In this document: positions 47,801-60,628 of the stretch, in pieces
Position numbering within the stretch: the stretch's first letter is position 1
How the letters are laid out: the number at the start of each line of letters is the position of its first letter
DNA from: Pontederia crassipes
Lineage: Eukaryota; Streptophyta; Magnoliopsida; Commelinales; Pontederiaceae
Assembly (NCBI GenBank): GCA_030549335.1
Contig: JAUKPH010000018.1
Span: 6,510,001-6,574,000, forward strand
Direction: 5' to 3'
DNA: 64,000 nucleotides
Program-made: the position numbers and the translations under genes
The notes under the pieces: model-generated
Told to the model about the DNA's origin: nothing
Seen by the model: only the letters and a program-made list of their open reading frames with translations
Databases searched by the model: none

Positions 47801-48792
47801 AGGTTCAAAGCTATAAGTTATAGATAGTTATTACAACCTTTGGGTGTCCTAAGAGGTGATAGATCTTTAGAACTTTAACTCTATTTCAAACCGAAGTTGA
47901 ACCGTTACAATCAAAGATAACGCTCTTGGGGATTAGAGTCTTTGAGTTAGGTTCAAAGCTATAAGTTATAGATACTTATTACAACCTTTGGGTGTCCTAA
48001 GAGGTGATAGATCTTTAGAACTTTAACTCTATTTCAAACCGAAGTTGAACCGTTACAATCAAAGATAACGCTCTTGGGGAGTCTTTGAGTTAGGTTCAAA
48101 GCTATAAGATATAGATACTTATTACAACCTTTGGGTGTCCTAAGAGGTGATAGATCTTTAGAACTTTAACTCTATTTCAAACCGAAGTTGAACCGTTACA
48201 ATCAAAGATAACGCTCTTGGGGATTAGAGTCTTAGACTTAGGTTCAAAGCTATAAGTTATACATACTTATTACAACCTTTGGGTGTCCTAAGAGGTGATA
48301 CATCTTTAGAACATTAACTCTATTTCAAACCGAAGTTGAACCGTTACAATCAAAGATAACGCTCTTGGGGACTAGAGTCTTAGAGTTAGGTTCAAAGCTA
48401 TAAGTTATAAATACTTATGACAACCTTTGGGTGTCCTAAGAGGTGATAGATCTTTAGAACTTTAACTCTATTTCAAACCGAAGTTGAACCGTAACAATCA
48501 AAGATAACGCTCTTGGGGATTAGAGTCTTAGAGTAAGGTGCAAAGCTAGAAGTTATAGATACTTATTACAACCTTTGGGTGTCCTAAGAGGTGATAGATC
48601 TTTAGAACTTTAACTCTATTTCAAACCGAAGTTGAACCGTTACAATCAAAGATAACGCTCTTGGGGATTAGAGTCTTTGAGTTAGGTGCAAAGCTATAAG
48701 TTATAGATACTTATTACAACCTTTGGGTGTCCTAAGAGGTGATAGATCTTTAGAACTTTAACTCTATTTCAAACCGAAGTTGAACCGTTACA
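44803..48792 (+). repeat. 27-monomer block, copy 2 of an 8,272-bp offset repeat
   Basis: Copy of 36531-40520, same length (3,990 bp). Private changes include TTTAACACTT near 45955, TTATATATACGTAT near 46782, TTATGGATTAGAG and TTATATTTAGG near 46889-46915, and CTAGAAGTTATAG near 48546. After 48792 the two copies diverge. Confidence 0.88.
48058..48200 (+). repeat. 143-bp deletion monomer
   Basis: Same deletion class, 8,272 bp downstream of the copy at 39786, inside the 44803-48792 block. Confidence 0.95.
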
Positions 48793-48940
48793 ATCAAAGA
48801 TAACGCTCTTGGGGATTAGAGTCTTAGAGTTAGGTTCAAAGCTATAAGGTATAGATACTTATGACAACCTTTGGGTGTCCTAAGAGGTGATAGATCTTTA
48901 GAACTTTAATTCTATTTCAAACCGAAGTTGAACCGTTACA

Positions 48941-51603
48941 ATCAAAGATAACGCTCTTGGGGATTAGAGTCTTAGAGTTAGGTTCAAAGCTATAAGTTAT
49001 AGATACTTATGACAACCTTTGGGTGTCCTAAGAGGTGATAGATCTTTAGAACTTTAACTCTATTTCAAACCGAAGTTGAACCGTTACAATCAAAGATAAC
49101 GCTCTTAGGGATTAGAGTCTTAGAGTTAGGTTCAAAGCTATAAGTTATAGATACTTATGACAACCTTTGGGAGTCCAAAGAGGTGATAGATCTTTAGAAC
49201 TTTAACTCTATTTCAAACCGAAGTTGAACCGTTACAATCAAAGATAACGCTCTTGGGGATTAGAGTCTTAGAGTTAGGTTCAAAGCTATAAGTTATAGAA
49301 ACTTATTACAACCTTTGGGTGTCCTAAGAGGTGATAGATCTTTAGAACATTAACTCTATTTCAAACCGAAGTTGAACCGTTACAATCGAAGATAACGCTC
49401 TTGGGGATTAGAGTCTTAGAGTTAGGTTCAAAGCTATAAGTTATAGATACTTATGACAACCTTTGGGTGTCCTAAGAGGTGATAGATCTTTAGAACTTTA
49501 ATTCTATTTCAAACCGAAGTTGAACCGTTACAATCAAAGATAACGCTCTTGGGGATTAGAGTCTTAGAGTTAGGTTCAAAGCTATAAGTTATAGATACTT
49601 ATTACAACCTTTGGGTGTCTTAAGAGGTGATAGATCTTTAGAACTTTAACTCTATTTCAAACCGAAGTTGAACCGTTACAATCAAAGATAACGCTCTTGG
49701 GGATTAGAGTCTTTGAGTTAGGTTCAAAGCTATAAGTTATAGATACTTATCACAACCTTTGGGTGAACTAAGAGGTGATAGATCTTTAGAACTTTAACTC
49801 CATTTCAAACCGAAGTTGAACCGTTACAATCAAAGATAACGCTCTTGGGGATTAGAGTCTTAGAGTTAGGTTCAAAGCTATAAGTTATAGAAACTTATTA
49901 CAACCTTTGGGTGTCCTAAGAGGTGATAGATCTTTAGAACTTTAACTCTATTTCAAACCGAAGTTGAACGTTACAATCAAAGATAACGCTCTTAGGGATT
50001 AGAGTCTTAGAGTTAGGTTCAAAGCTATAAGTTATAGATACTTATTACAACCTTTGGGTGTCTTAAGAGGTGATAGATCTTTAGAACTTTAACTCTATTT
50101 CAAACCGAAGTTGAACCGTTACAATCAAAGATAACGCTCTTAGGGATTAGAGTCTTAGAGTTAGGTTCAAAGCTATAAGTTATAGATACTTATTACAACC
50201 TTTGGGTGTCCTAAGAGGTGATAGATCTTTAGAACTTTAACTCTATTTCAAACCGAAGTTGAACCGTTACAATCAAAGATAACGCTCTTAGGGATTAGAG
50301 TCCTAGAGTTAGGTTCAAAGCTATAAGTTATAGATACTTATGACAACCTTTGGGAGTCCAAAGAGGTGATAGATCTTTAGAACTTTAACTCTTTTTCAAA
50401 CCGAAGTTGAACCGTTACAATCAAATATAACGCTCTTAGGGATTAGAGTCTTAGAGTTAGGTTCAAAGCTATAAGTTATAGATACTAATTACAACCTTTG
50501 GGTGTCCTAAGAGGTGATAGATCTTTAGAACTTTAACTCTATTTCAAACCAAAGTTGAACCGTTACAATCAAAGATAACGCTCTTGGGGATTAGAGTCTT
50601 AGAGTTAGGTTCAAAGCTATAAGTTATAGATACTTATGACAACCTTTGGGTGTCCTAAGAGGTGATAGATCTTTAGAACTTTAATTCTATTTCAAACCGA
50701 AGTTGAACCGTTACAATCAAAGATAACGCTCTTGGGGATTAGAGTCTTAGAGTTAGGTTCAAAGCTATAAGTTATAGATACTTATTACAACCTTTGGGTG
50801 TCCTAAGAGGTGATAGATCTTTAGAACTTTAACTCTATTTCAAACCGAAGTTGAACCGTTACAATCAAAGATAACGCTCTTAGGGATTAGAGTCTTAGAG
50901 TTAGGTTCAAATCTATAAGTTATAGATACTTATGACAACCTTTGGGTGTAATAAGAGGTGATAGATCTTTAGAACTTTAACTCTTTTTCAAACCGAAGTT
51001 GCACCGTTACAATCAAATATAACGCTCTTAGGGATTAGAGTCTTAGACTTAGGTTCAAAGCTATAAGTTATAGATACTTATTACAACCTTTGGGTGTCCT
51101 AAGAGGTGATAGATCTTTAGAACTTTAACTCTATTTCAAACCAAAGTTGAACCGTTACAATCAAAGATAACGCTCTTAGGGATTAGAGTCTTAGAGTTAG
51201 GTTCAAAGCTATAAGTTATAGATACTTATTACAACCTTTGGGTGTCTTAAGAGGTGATAGATCTTTAGAACTTTAACTCTATTTCAAACCGAAGTTGAAC
51301 CGTTACAATCAAAGATAACGCTCTTAGGGATTAGAGTCTTAGAGTTAGGTTCAAAGCTATAAGTTATAGATACTTATTACAACCTTTGGGTGTCTTAAGA
51401 GGTGATAGATCTTTAGAACTTTAACTCTATTTCAAACCGAAGTTGAACCGTTACAATCAAAGATAACGCTCTTAGGGATTAGAGTCTTAGAGTTAGGTTC
51501 AAAGCTATAAGTTATAGATACTTATTACAACCTTTGGGTGTCCTAAGAGGTGATAGATCTTTAGAACTTTAACTCTATTTCAAACCGAAGTTGAACCGTT
51601 ACA
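48941..51603 (+). repeat. 18-monomer unit, copy 1 (2,663 bp)
   Basis: Starting with a GACAA monomer, the unit includes GAGTCCAAAG, GAAAC/AACATT, AATCGAAG, ATCACAACC, GAACGTTAC (49966), GAGTCCTAG (50301), ACTAATTAC (50484), CAAATCT with GTGTAATAAG (50948), GTTGCACC and GACTTAGG marks. Every one of these recurs exactly 2,663 bp downstream. Confidence 0.92.
49237..50123 (+). repeat. six-monomer GAACGTTAC cassette, copy 1 of 6 (887 bp)
   Basis: Cassette order: GAAAC/AACATT; AATCGAAG/GACAA/TTAATTC; GTCTTAAG; TTTGAG/ATCACAACC/GTGAAC/CTCCATTT; GAAAC with GAACGTTAC (one C lost); G19A/GTCTTAAG. Six copies lie in the right 15 kb, with varied spacing, so this is a portable block rather than a simple tandem unit. 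Confidence 0.9.
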
Positions 51604-54118
51604 ATCAAAGATAACGCTCTTGGGGATTAGAGTCTTAGAGTTAGGTTCAAAGCTATAAGTTATAGATACTTATGACAACCTTTGGGTGTCCTAAGAGGTG
51701 ATAGATCTTTAGAACTTTAACTCTATTTCAAACCGAAGTTGAACCGTTACAATCAAAGATAACGCTCTTAGGGATTAGAGTCTTAGAGTTAGGTTCAAAG
51801 CTATAAGTTATAGATACTTATGACAACCTTTGGGAGTCCAAAGAGGTGATAGATCTTTAGAACTTTAACTCTATTTCAAACCGAAGTTGAACCGTTACAA
51901 TCAAAGATAACGCTCTTGGGGATTAGAGTCTTAGAGTTAGGTTCAAAGCTATAAGTTATAGAAACTTATTACAACCTTTGGGTGTCCTAAGAGGTGATAG
52001 ATCTTTAGAACATTAACTCTATTTCAAACCGAAGTTGAACCGTTACAATCGAAGATAACGCTCTTGGGGATTAGAGTCTTAGAGTTAGGTTCAAAGCTAT
52101 AAGTTATAGATACTTATGACAACCTTTGGGTGTCCTAAGAGGTGATAGATCTTTAGAACTTTAATTCTATTTCAAACCGAAGTTGAACCGTTACAATCAA
52201 AGATAACGCTCTTGGGGATTAGAGTCTTAGAGTTAGGTTCAAAGCTATAAGTTATAGATACTTATTACAACCTTTGGGTGTCTTAAGAGGTGATAGATCT
52301 TTAGAACTTTAACTCTATTTCAAACCGAAGTTGAACCGTTACAATCAAAGATAACGCTCTTGGGGATTAGAGTCTTTGAGTTAGGTTCAAAGCTATAAGT
52401 TATAGATACTTATCACAACCTTTGGGTGAACTAAGAGGTGATAGATCTTTAGAACTTTAACTCCATTTCAAACCGAAGTTGAACCGTTACAATCAAAGAT
52501 AACGCTCTTGGGGATTAGAGTCTTAGAGTTAGGTTCAAAGCTATAAGTTATAGAAACTTATTACAACCTTTGGGTGTCCTAAGAGGTGATAGATCTTTAG
52601 AACTTTAACTCTATTTCAAACCGAAGTTGAACGTTACAATCAAAGATAACGCTCTTAGGGATTAGAGTCTTAGAGTTAGGTTCAAAGCTATAAGTTATAG
52701 ATACTTATTACAACCTTTGGGTGTCTTAAGAGGTGATAGATCTTTAGAACTTTAACTCTATTTCAAACCGAAGTTGAACCGTTACAATCAAAGATAACGC
52801 TCTTAGGGATTAGAGTCTTAGAGTTAGGTTCAAAGCTATAAGTTATAGATACTTATTACAACCTTTGGGTGTCCTAAGAGGTGATAGATCTTTAGAACTT
52901 TAACTCTATTTCAAACCGAAGTTGAACCGTTACAATCAAAGATAACGCTCTTAGGGATTAGAGTCCTAGAGTTAGGTTCAAAGCTATAAGTTATAGATAC
53001 TTATGACAACCTTTGGGAGTCCAAAGAGGTGATAGATCTTTAGAACTTTAACTCTTTTTCAAACCGAAGTTGAACCGTTACAATCAAATATAACGCTCTT
53101 AGGGATTAGAGTCTTAGAGTTAGGTTCAAAGCTATAAGTTATAGATACTAATTACAACCTTTGGGTGTCCTAAGAGGTGATAGATCTTTAGAACTTTAAC
53201 TCTATTTCAAACCAAAGTTGAACCGTTACAATCAAAGATAACGCTCTTGGGGATTAGAGTCTTAGAGTTAGGTTCAAAGCTATAAGTTATAGATACTTAT
53301 GACAACCTTTGGGTGTCCTAAGAGGTGATATATCTTTAGAACTTTAATTCTATTTCAAACCGAAGTTGAACCGTTACAATCAAAGATAACGCTCTTGGGG
53401 ATTAGAGTCTTAGAGTTAGGTTCAAAGCTATAAGTTATAGATACTTATTACAACCTTTGGGTGTCCTAAGAGGTGATAGATCTTTAGAACTTTAACTCTA
53501 TTTCAAACCGAAGTTGAACCGTTACAATCAAAGATAACGCTCTTAGGGATTAGAGTCTTAGAGTTAGGTTCAAATCTATAAGTTATAGATACTTATGACA
53601 ACCTTTGGGTGTAATAAGAGGTGATAGATCTTTAGAACTTTAACTCTTTTTCAAACCGAAGTTGCACCGTTACAATCAAATATAACGCTCTTAGGGATTA
53701 GAGTCTTAGACTTAGGTTCAAAGCTATAAGTTATAGATACTTATTACAACCTTTGGGTGTCCTAAGAGGTGATAGATCTTTAGAACTTTAACTCTATTTC
53801 AAACCAAAGTTGAACCGTTACAATCAAAGATAACGCTCTTAGGGATTAGAGTCTTAGAGTTAGGTTCAAAGCTATAAGTTATAGATACTTATTACAACCT
53901 TTGGGTGTCTTAAGAGGTGATAGATCTTTAGAACTTTAACTCTATTTCAAACCGAAGTTGAACCGTTACAATCAAAGATAACGCTCTTAGGGATTAGAGT
54001 CTTAGAGTTAGGTTCAAAGCTATAAGTTATAGATACTTATTACAACCTTTGGGTGTCCTAAGAGGTGATAGATCTTTAGAACTTTAACTCTATTTCAAAC
54101 CGAAGTTGAACCGTTACA
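51604..54118 (+). repeat. 18-monomer unit, copy 2 (17 monomers retained)
   Basis: Second copy at a 2,663-bp offset: AATCGAAG 52044, GAACGTTAC 52629, GAGTCCTAG 52964, ACTAATTAC 53147, GTGTAATAAG 53608. The last two monomers differ from copy 1, and at 54119 the sequence jumps back to a GAGTCCAAAG monomer, starting an 8-mer repeat. Confidence 0.9.
51900..52786 (+). repeat. six-monomer GAACGTTAC cassette, copy 2
   Basis: Same cassette order as 49237-50123, placed by the 2,663-bp 18-mer duplication. The 1-bp deletion mark is at 52629. Confidence 0.9.
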
Positions 54119-55747
54119 ATCAAAGATAACGCTCTTGGGGATTAGAGTCTTAGAGTTAGGTTCAAAGCTATAAGTTATAGATACTTATGACAACCTTTGG
54201 GAGTCCAAAGAGGTGATAGATCTTTAGAACTTTAACTCTTTTTCAAACCGAAGTTGAACCGTTACAATCAAATATAACGCTCTTAGGGATTAGAGTCTTA
54301 GAGTTAGGTTCAAAGCTATAAGTTATAGATACTAATTACAACCTTTGGGTGTCCTAAGAGGTGATAGATCTTTAGAACTTTAACTCTATTTCAAACCAAA
54401 GTTGAACCGTTACAATCAAAGATAACGCTCTTGGGGATTAGAGTCTTAGAGTTAGGTTCAAAGCTATAAGTTATAGATACTTATGACAACCTTTGGGTGT
54501 CCTAAGAGGTGATAGATCTTTAGAACTTTAATTCTATTTCAAACCGAAGTTGAACCGTTACAATCAAAGATAACGCTCTTGGGGATTAGAGTCTTAGAGT
54601 TAGATTCAAAGCTATAAGTTATAGATACTTATTACAACCTTGGGGTGTCCTAAGAGGTGATAGATCTTTAGAACTTTTAACTCTATTTCAAACCGAAGTT
54701 GAACCGTTACAATCAAAGATAACGCTCTTAGGGATTAGAGTCTTAGAGTTAGGTTCAAATCTATAAGTTATAGATACTTATGACAACCTTTGGGTGTCCT
54801 AAGAGGTGATAGATCTTTAGAACTTTAACTCTTTTTCAAACCGAAGTTGCACCGTTACAATCAAAGATAACGCTCTTAGGGATTAGAGTCTTAGAGTTAG
54901 GTTCAAAGCTATAAGTTATAGATACTTATTACAACCTTTGGGTGTCCTAAGAGGTGATAGATCTTTAGAACTTTAACTCTATTTCAAACCAAAGTTGAAC
55001 CGTTACAATCAAAGATAACGCTCTTAGGGATTAGAGTCTTAGAGTTAGGTTCAAAGCTATAAGTTATAGATACTTATTACAACCTTTGGGTGTCTTAAGA
55101 GGTGATAGATATTTAGAACTTTAACTCTATTTCAAACCGAAGTTGAACCGTTACAATCAAAGATAACGCTCTTAGGGATTAGAGTCTTAGAGTTAGGTTC
55201 AAAGCTATAAGTTATAGATACTTATTACAACCTTTGGGTGTCCTAAGAGGTGATAGATCTTTAGAACTTTAACTCTATTTCAAACCGAAGTTGAACCGTT
55301 ACAATCAAAGATAACGCTCTTGGGGATTAGAGTCTTAGAGTTAGGTTCAAAGCTATAAGTTATAGATACTTATGACAACCTTTGGGAGTCCAAAGAGGTG
55401 ATAGATCTTTAGAACTTTAACTCTTTTTCAAACCGAAGTTGAACCGTTACAATCAAATATAACGCTCTTAGGGATTAGAGTCTTAGAGTTAGGTTCAAAG
55501 CTATAAGTTATAGATACTAATTACAACCTTTGGGTGTCCTAAGAGGTGATAGATCTTTAGAACTTTAACTCTATTTCAAACCAAAGTTGAACCGTTACAA
55601 TCAAAGATAACGCTCTTGGGGATTAGAGTCTTAGAGTTAGGTTCAAAGCTATAAGTTATAGATACTTATGACAACCTTTGGGTGTCCTAAGAGGTGATAG
55701 ATCTTTAGAACTTTAATTCTATTTCAAACCGAAGTTGAACCGTTACA
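52935..55747 (+). repeat. 8-monomer tandem repeat (1,184/1,185 bp), 2.4 copies
   Basis: Units are 52935-54118, 54119-55303 and a partial 55304-55747. The order is GAGTCCAAAG/CTCTTTTTC, AATAT/ACTAATTAC/CCAAAG, GACAA/TTAATTC, plain, CAAATCT/GTTGCACC, G19A/CCAAAG, GTCTTAAG, G19A. The second unit is 1 bp longer because of an insertion (GAACTTTTAAC) near 54672. The third unit stops after three monomers at a CGATCTTGGGG monomer. Confidence 0.9.
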
Positions 55748-57046
55748 ATCAAAGATAACGATCTTGGGGATTAGAGTCTTAGAGTTAGGTTCAAAGCTAT
55801 AAGTTATAGATACTTATGACAACCTTTGGGTGTCCTAAGAGGTGATAGATCTTTAGAACTTTAACTCTATTTCAAACCGAAGTTGAACCGTTACAATCAA
55901 AGATAACGCTCTTAGGGATTAGAGTCTTAGAGTTAGGTTCAAAGCTATAAGTTATAGATACTTATGACAACCTTTGGGAGTCCAAAGAGGTGATAGATCT
56001 TTAGAACTTTAACTCTGTTTCAAACCGAAGTTGAACCGTTACAATCAAAGATAACGCTCTTGGGGATTAGAGTCTTAGAGTTAGGTTCAAAGCTATAAGT
56101 TATAGAAACTTATTACAACCTTTGGGTGTCCTAAGAGGTGATAGATCTTTAGAACATTAACTCTATTTCAAACCGAAGTTGAACCGTTACAATCGAAGAT
56201 AACGCTCTTGGGGATTAGAGTCTTAGAGTTAGGTTCAAAGCTATAAGTTATAGATACTTATGACAACCTTTGGGTGTCCTAAGAGGTGATAGATCTTTAG
56301 AACTTTAATTCTATTTCAAACCGAAGTTGAACCGTTACAATTAAAGATAACGCTCTTGGGGATTAGAGTCTTAGAGTTAGGTTCAAAGCTATAAGTTATA
56401 GATACTTATTACAACCTTTGGGTGTCTTAAGAGGTGATAGATCTTTAGAACTTTAACTCTATTTCAAACCGAAGTTGAACCGTTACAATCAAAGATAACG
56501 CTCTTGGGGATTAGAGTCTTTGAGTTAGGTTCAAAGCTATAAGTTATAGATACTTATCACAACCTTTGGGTGAACTAAGAGGTGATAGATCTTTAGAACT
56601 TTAACTCCATTTCAAACCGAAGTTGAACCGTTACAATCAAAGATAACGCTCTTGGGGATTAGAGTCTTAGAGTTAGGTTCAAAGCTATAAGTTATAGAAA
56701 CTTATTACAACCTTTGGGTGTCCTAAGAGGTGATAGATCTTTAGAACTTTAACTCTATTTCAAACCGAAGTTGAACGTTACAATCAAAGATAACGCTCTT
56801 AGGGATTAGAGTCTTAGAGTTAGGTTCAAAGCTATAAGTTATAGATACTTATTACAACCTTTGGGTGTCTTAAGAGGTGATAGATCTTTAGAACTTTAAC
56901 TCTATTTCAAACCGAAGTTGAACCGTTACAATCAAAGATAACGCTCTTAGGGATTAGAGTCTTAGAGTTAGGTTCAAAGCTATAAGTTATAGATACTTAT
57001 TACAACCTTTAGGTGTCCTAAGAGGTGATAGATCTTTAGAACTTTA
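53675..57046 (+). repeat. long repeat, copy 1 of a 6,954-bp offset pair
   Basis: This 3.4-kb stretch recurs from 60629 to the right edge. Markers at offsets of 6,954 or 6,953 bp are ACTAATTAC 54331 and 61285, the 1-bp insertion GAACTTTTAAC near 54671 and 61625, ACTAATTAC 55516 and 62470, AATCGAAG, GAACGTTAC 56773 and 63726, and CCTTTAGGTG 57011 and 63964. The first monomer is the least similar, so the start is approximate. Confidence 0.88.
56044..56930 (+). repeat. six-monomer GAACGTTAC cassette, copy 3
   Basis: Same cassette, exactly 4,144 bp (28 x 148) after copy 2. A private AATTAAAG lies near 56338. The flanking monomers from 55748 also match those from 51604 at this offset. Confidence 0.9.
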
Positions 57047-57818
57047 ACTCTATTTCAAACCGAAGTTGAACCGTTACAATCAAAGATAACGCTCTTAGGG
57101 ATTAGAGTCTTAGAGTTAGGTTCAAATCTATAAGTTATAGATACTTATGACAACCTTTGGGTGTCCTAAGAGGTGATAGATCTTTAGAACTTTAACTCTT
57201 TTTCAAACCGAAGTTGCACCGTTACAATCAAATATAACGCTCTTAGGGATTAGAGTCTTAGACTTAGGTTCAAAGCTATAAGTTATAGATACTTATTACA
57301 ACCTTTGGGTGTCCTAAGAGGTGATAGATCTTTAGAACTTTAACTCTATTTCAAACCAAAGTTGAACCGTTACAATCAAAGATAACGCTCTTAGGGATTA
57401 GAGTCTTAGAGTTAGGTTCAAAGCTATAAGTTATAGATACTTATTACAACCTTTGGGTGTCTTAAGAGGTGATAGATCTTTAGAACTTTAACTCTATTTC
57501 AAACCGAAGTTGAACCGTTACAATCAAAGATAACGCTCTTAGGGATTAGAGTCTTAGAGTTAGGTTCAAAGCTATAAGTTATAGATACTTATTACAACCT
57601 TTGGGTGTCCTAAGAGGTGATAGATCTTTAGAACTTTAACTCTATTTCAAACCGAAGTTGAACCGTTACAATCAAAGATAACGCTCTTGGGGATTAGAGT
57701 CTTAGAGTTAGGTTCAAAGCTATAAGTTATAGATACTTATGACAACCTTTGGGAGTCCAAAGATGTGATAGATCTTTAGAACTTTAACTCTTTTTCAAAC
57801 CGAAGTTGAACCGTTACA

Positions 57819-58705
57819 ATCAAATATAACGCTCTTAGGGATTAGAGTCTTAGAGTTAGGTTCAAAGCTATAAGTTATAGAAACTTATTACAACCTTTGG
57901 GTGTCCTAAGAGGTGATAGATCTTTAGAACATTAACTCTATTTCAAACCGAAGTTGAACCGTTACAATCGAAGATAACGCTCTTGGGGATTAGAGTCTTA
58001 GAGTTAGGTTCAAAGCTATAAGTTATAGATACTTATGACAACCTTTGGGTGTCCTAAGAGGTGATAGATCTTTAGAACTTTAATTCTATTTCAAACCGAA
58101 GTTGAACCGTTACAATCAAAGATAACGCTCTTGGGGATTAGAGTCTTAGAGTTAGGTTCAAAGCTATAAGTTATAGATACTTATTACAACCTTTGGGTGT
58201 CTTAAGAGGTGATAGATCTTTAGAACTTTAACTCTATTTCAAACCGAAGTTGAACCGTTACAATCAAAGATAACGCTCTTGGGGATTAGAGTCTTTGAGT
58301 TAGGTTCAAAGCTATAAGTTATAGATACTTATCACAACCTTTGGGTGAACTAAGAGGTGATAGATCTTTAGAACTTTAACTCCATTTCAAACCGAAGTTG
58401 AACCGTTACAATCAAAGATAACGCTCTTGGGGATTAGAGTCTTAGAGTTAGGTTCAAAGCTATAAGTTATAGAAACTTATTACAACCTTTGGGTGTCCTA
58501 AGAGGTGATAGATCTTTAGAACTTTAACTCTATTTCAAACCGAAGTTGAACGTTACAATCAAAGATAACGCTCTTAGGGATTAGAGTCTTAGAGTTAGGT
58601 TCAAAGCTATAAGTTATAGATACTTATTACAACCTTTGGGTGTCTTAAGAGGTGATAGATCTTTAGAACTTTAACTCTATTTCAAACCGAAGTTGAACCG
58701 TTACA
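57819..58705 (+). repeat. six-monomer GAACGTTAC cassette, copy 4, with hybrid first monomer
   Basis: Same cassette, 1,775 bp after copy 3. Its first monomer begins as AATCAAATAT with G19A, the class that normally follows CTCTTTTTC and contains ACTAATTAC, but from position 64 it is the GAAAC/AACATT class. The switch therefore lies between about 57837 and 57882 and marks the crossover that made the repeat. Confidence 0.85.
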
Positions 58706-59001
58706 ATCAAAGATAACGCTCTTAGGGATTAGAGTCTTAGAGTTAGGTTCAAAGCTATAAGTTATAGATACTTATTACAACCTTTAGGTGTCCTAAGAGG
58801 TGATAGATCTTTAGAACTTTAACTCTATTTCAAACCGAAGTTGAACCGTTACAATCAAAGATAACGCTCTTAGGGATTAGAGTCTTAGAGTTAGGTTCAA
58901 ATCTATAAGTTATAGATACTTATGACAACCTTTGGGTGTCCTAAGAGGTGATAGATCTTTAGAACTTTAACTCTTTTTCAAACCGAAGTTGCACCGTTAC
59001 A

Positions 59002-59149
59002 ATCAAATATAACGCACTTAGGGATTAGAGTCTTAGAGTTAGGTTCAAAGCTATAAGTTATAGATACTTATGACAACCTTTGGGAGTCCAAAGAGGTGAT
59101 AGATCTTTAGAACTTTAACTCTTTTTCAAACCGAAGTTGAACCGTTACA
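59002..59149 (+). repeat. hybrid monomer ending the 12-mer repeat
   Basis: It begins as AATCAAATAT (with a private ACGCACTTAG) like the monomer at 57227, but carries TTATGACAAC and GAGTCCAAAG, marks that elsewhere occur on monomers beginning ATCAAAGATA. The switch falls between monomer positions 7 and 71. The following AATAT/ACTAATTAC monomer fits the GAGTCCAAAG context. Confidence 0.65.
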
Positions 59150-59741
59150 ATCAAATATAACGCTCTTAGGGATTAGAGTCTTAGAGTTAGGTTCAAAGCT
59201 ATAAGTTATAGATACTAATTACAACCTTTGGGTGTCCTAAGAGGTGATAGATCTTTAGAACTTTAACTCTATTTCAAACCAAAGTTGAACCGTTACAATC
59301 AAAGATAACGCTCTTGGGGATTAGAGTCTTAGACTTAGGTTCAAAGCTATAAGTTATAGATACTTATTACAACCTTTGGGTGTCCTAAGAGGTGATAGAT
59401 CTTTAGAACTTTAACTCTATTTCAAACCGAAGTTGAACCGTTACAATCAAAGATAACGCTCTTGGGGATTAGAGTCTTTGAGTTAGGTTCAAAGCTATAA
59501 GTTATAGATACTTATCACAACCTTTGGGTGAACTAAGAGGTGATAGATCTTTAGAACTTTAACTCCATTTCAAACCGAAGTTGAACCGTTACAATCAAAG
59601 ATAACGCTCTTGGGGATTAGAGTCTTAGAGTTAGGTTCAAAGCTATAAGTTATAGATACTTATTACAACCTTTGGGCGTCCTAAGAGGTGATAGATCTTT
59701 AGAACTTTAACTCTATTTCAAACCGAAGTTGAACCGTTACA

Positions 59742-60628
59742 ATCAAAGATAACGCTCTTGGGGATTAGAGTCTTAGAGTTAGGTTCAAAGCTATAAGTTA
59801 TAGAAACTTATTACAACCTTTGGGTGTCCTAAGAGGTGATAGATCTTTAGAACATTAACTCTATTTCAAACCGAAGTTGAACCGTTACAATCGAAGATAA
59901 CGCTCTTGGGGATTAGAGTCTTAGAGTTAGGTTCAAAGCTATAAGTTATAGATACTTATGACAACCTTTGGGTGTCCTAAGAGGTGATAGATCTTTAGAA
60001 CTTTAATTCTATTTCAAACCGAAGTTGAACCGTTACAATCAAAGATAACGCTCTTGGGGATTAGAGTCTTAGAGTTAGGTTCAAAGCTATAAGTTATAGA
60101 TACTTATTACAACCTTTGGGTGTCTTAAGAGGTGATAGATCTTTAGAACTTTAACTCTATTTCAAACCGAAGTTGAACCGTTACAATCAAAGATAACGCT
60201 CTTGGGGATTAGAGTCTTTGAGTTAGGTTCAAAGCTATAAGTTATAGATACTTATCACAACCTTTGGGTGAACTAAGAGGTGATAGATCTTTAGAACTTT
60301 AACTCCATTTCAAACCGAAGTTGAACCGTTACAATCAAAGATAACGCTCTTGGGGATTAGAGTCTTAGAGTTAGGTTCAAAGCTATAAGTTATAGAAACT
60401 TATTACAACCTTTGGGTGTCCTAAGAGGTGATAGATCTTTAGAACTTTAACTCTATTTCAAACCGAAGTTGAACGTTACAATCAAAGATAACGCTCTTAG
60501 GGATTAGAGTCTTAGAGTTAGGTTCAAAGCTATAAGTTATAGATACTTATTACAACCTTTGGGTGTCTTAAGAGGTGATAGATCTTTAGAACTTTAACTC
60601 TATTTCAAACCGAAGTTGAACCGTTACA
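59742..60628 (+). repeat. six-monomer GAACGTTAC cassette, copy 5
   Basis: Same cassette, 1,923 bp (13 monomers less 1 bp) after copy 4. The monomer before it is a GGGCGTCC class member, unlike the other copies. Confidence 0.9.

Larger units (their letters stand above)
56044..59001 (+). repeat. 12-monomer period repeat (1,775 bp), 1.7 copies
   Basis: 56044-57818 is repeated from 57819 for eight monomers, to 59001. Markers at a 1,775-bp offset are GAACGTTAC 56773 and 58548, the rare CCTTTAGGTG 57011 and 58786, and CAAATCT 57121 and 58896. The repeat ends at a second recombinant monomer at 59002. Confidence 0.88.
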
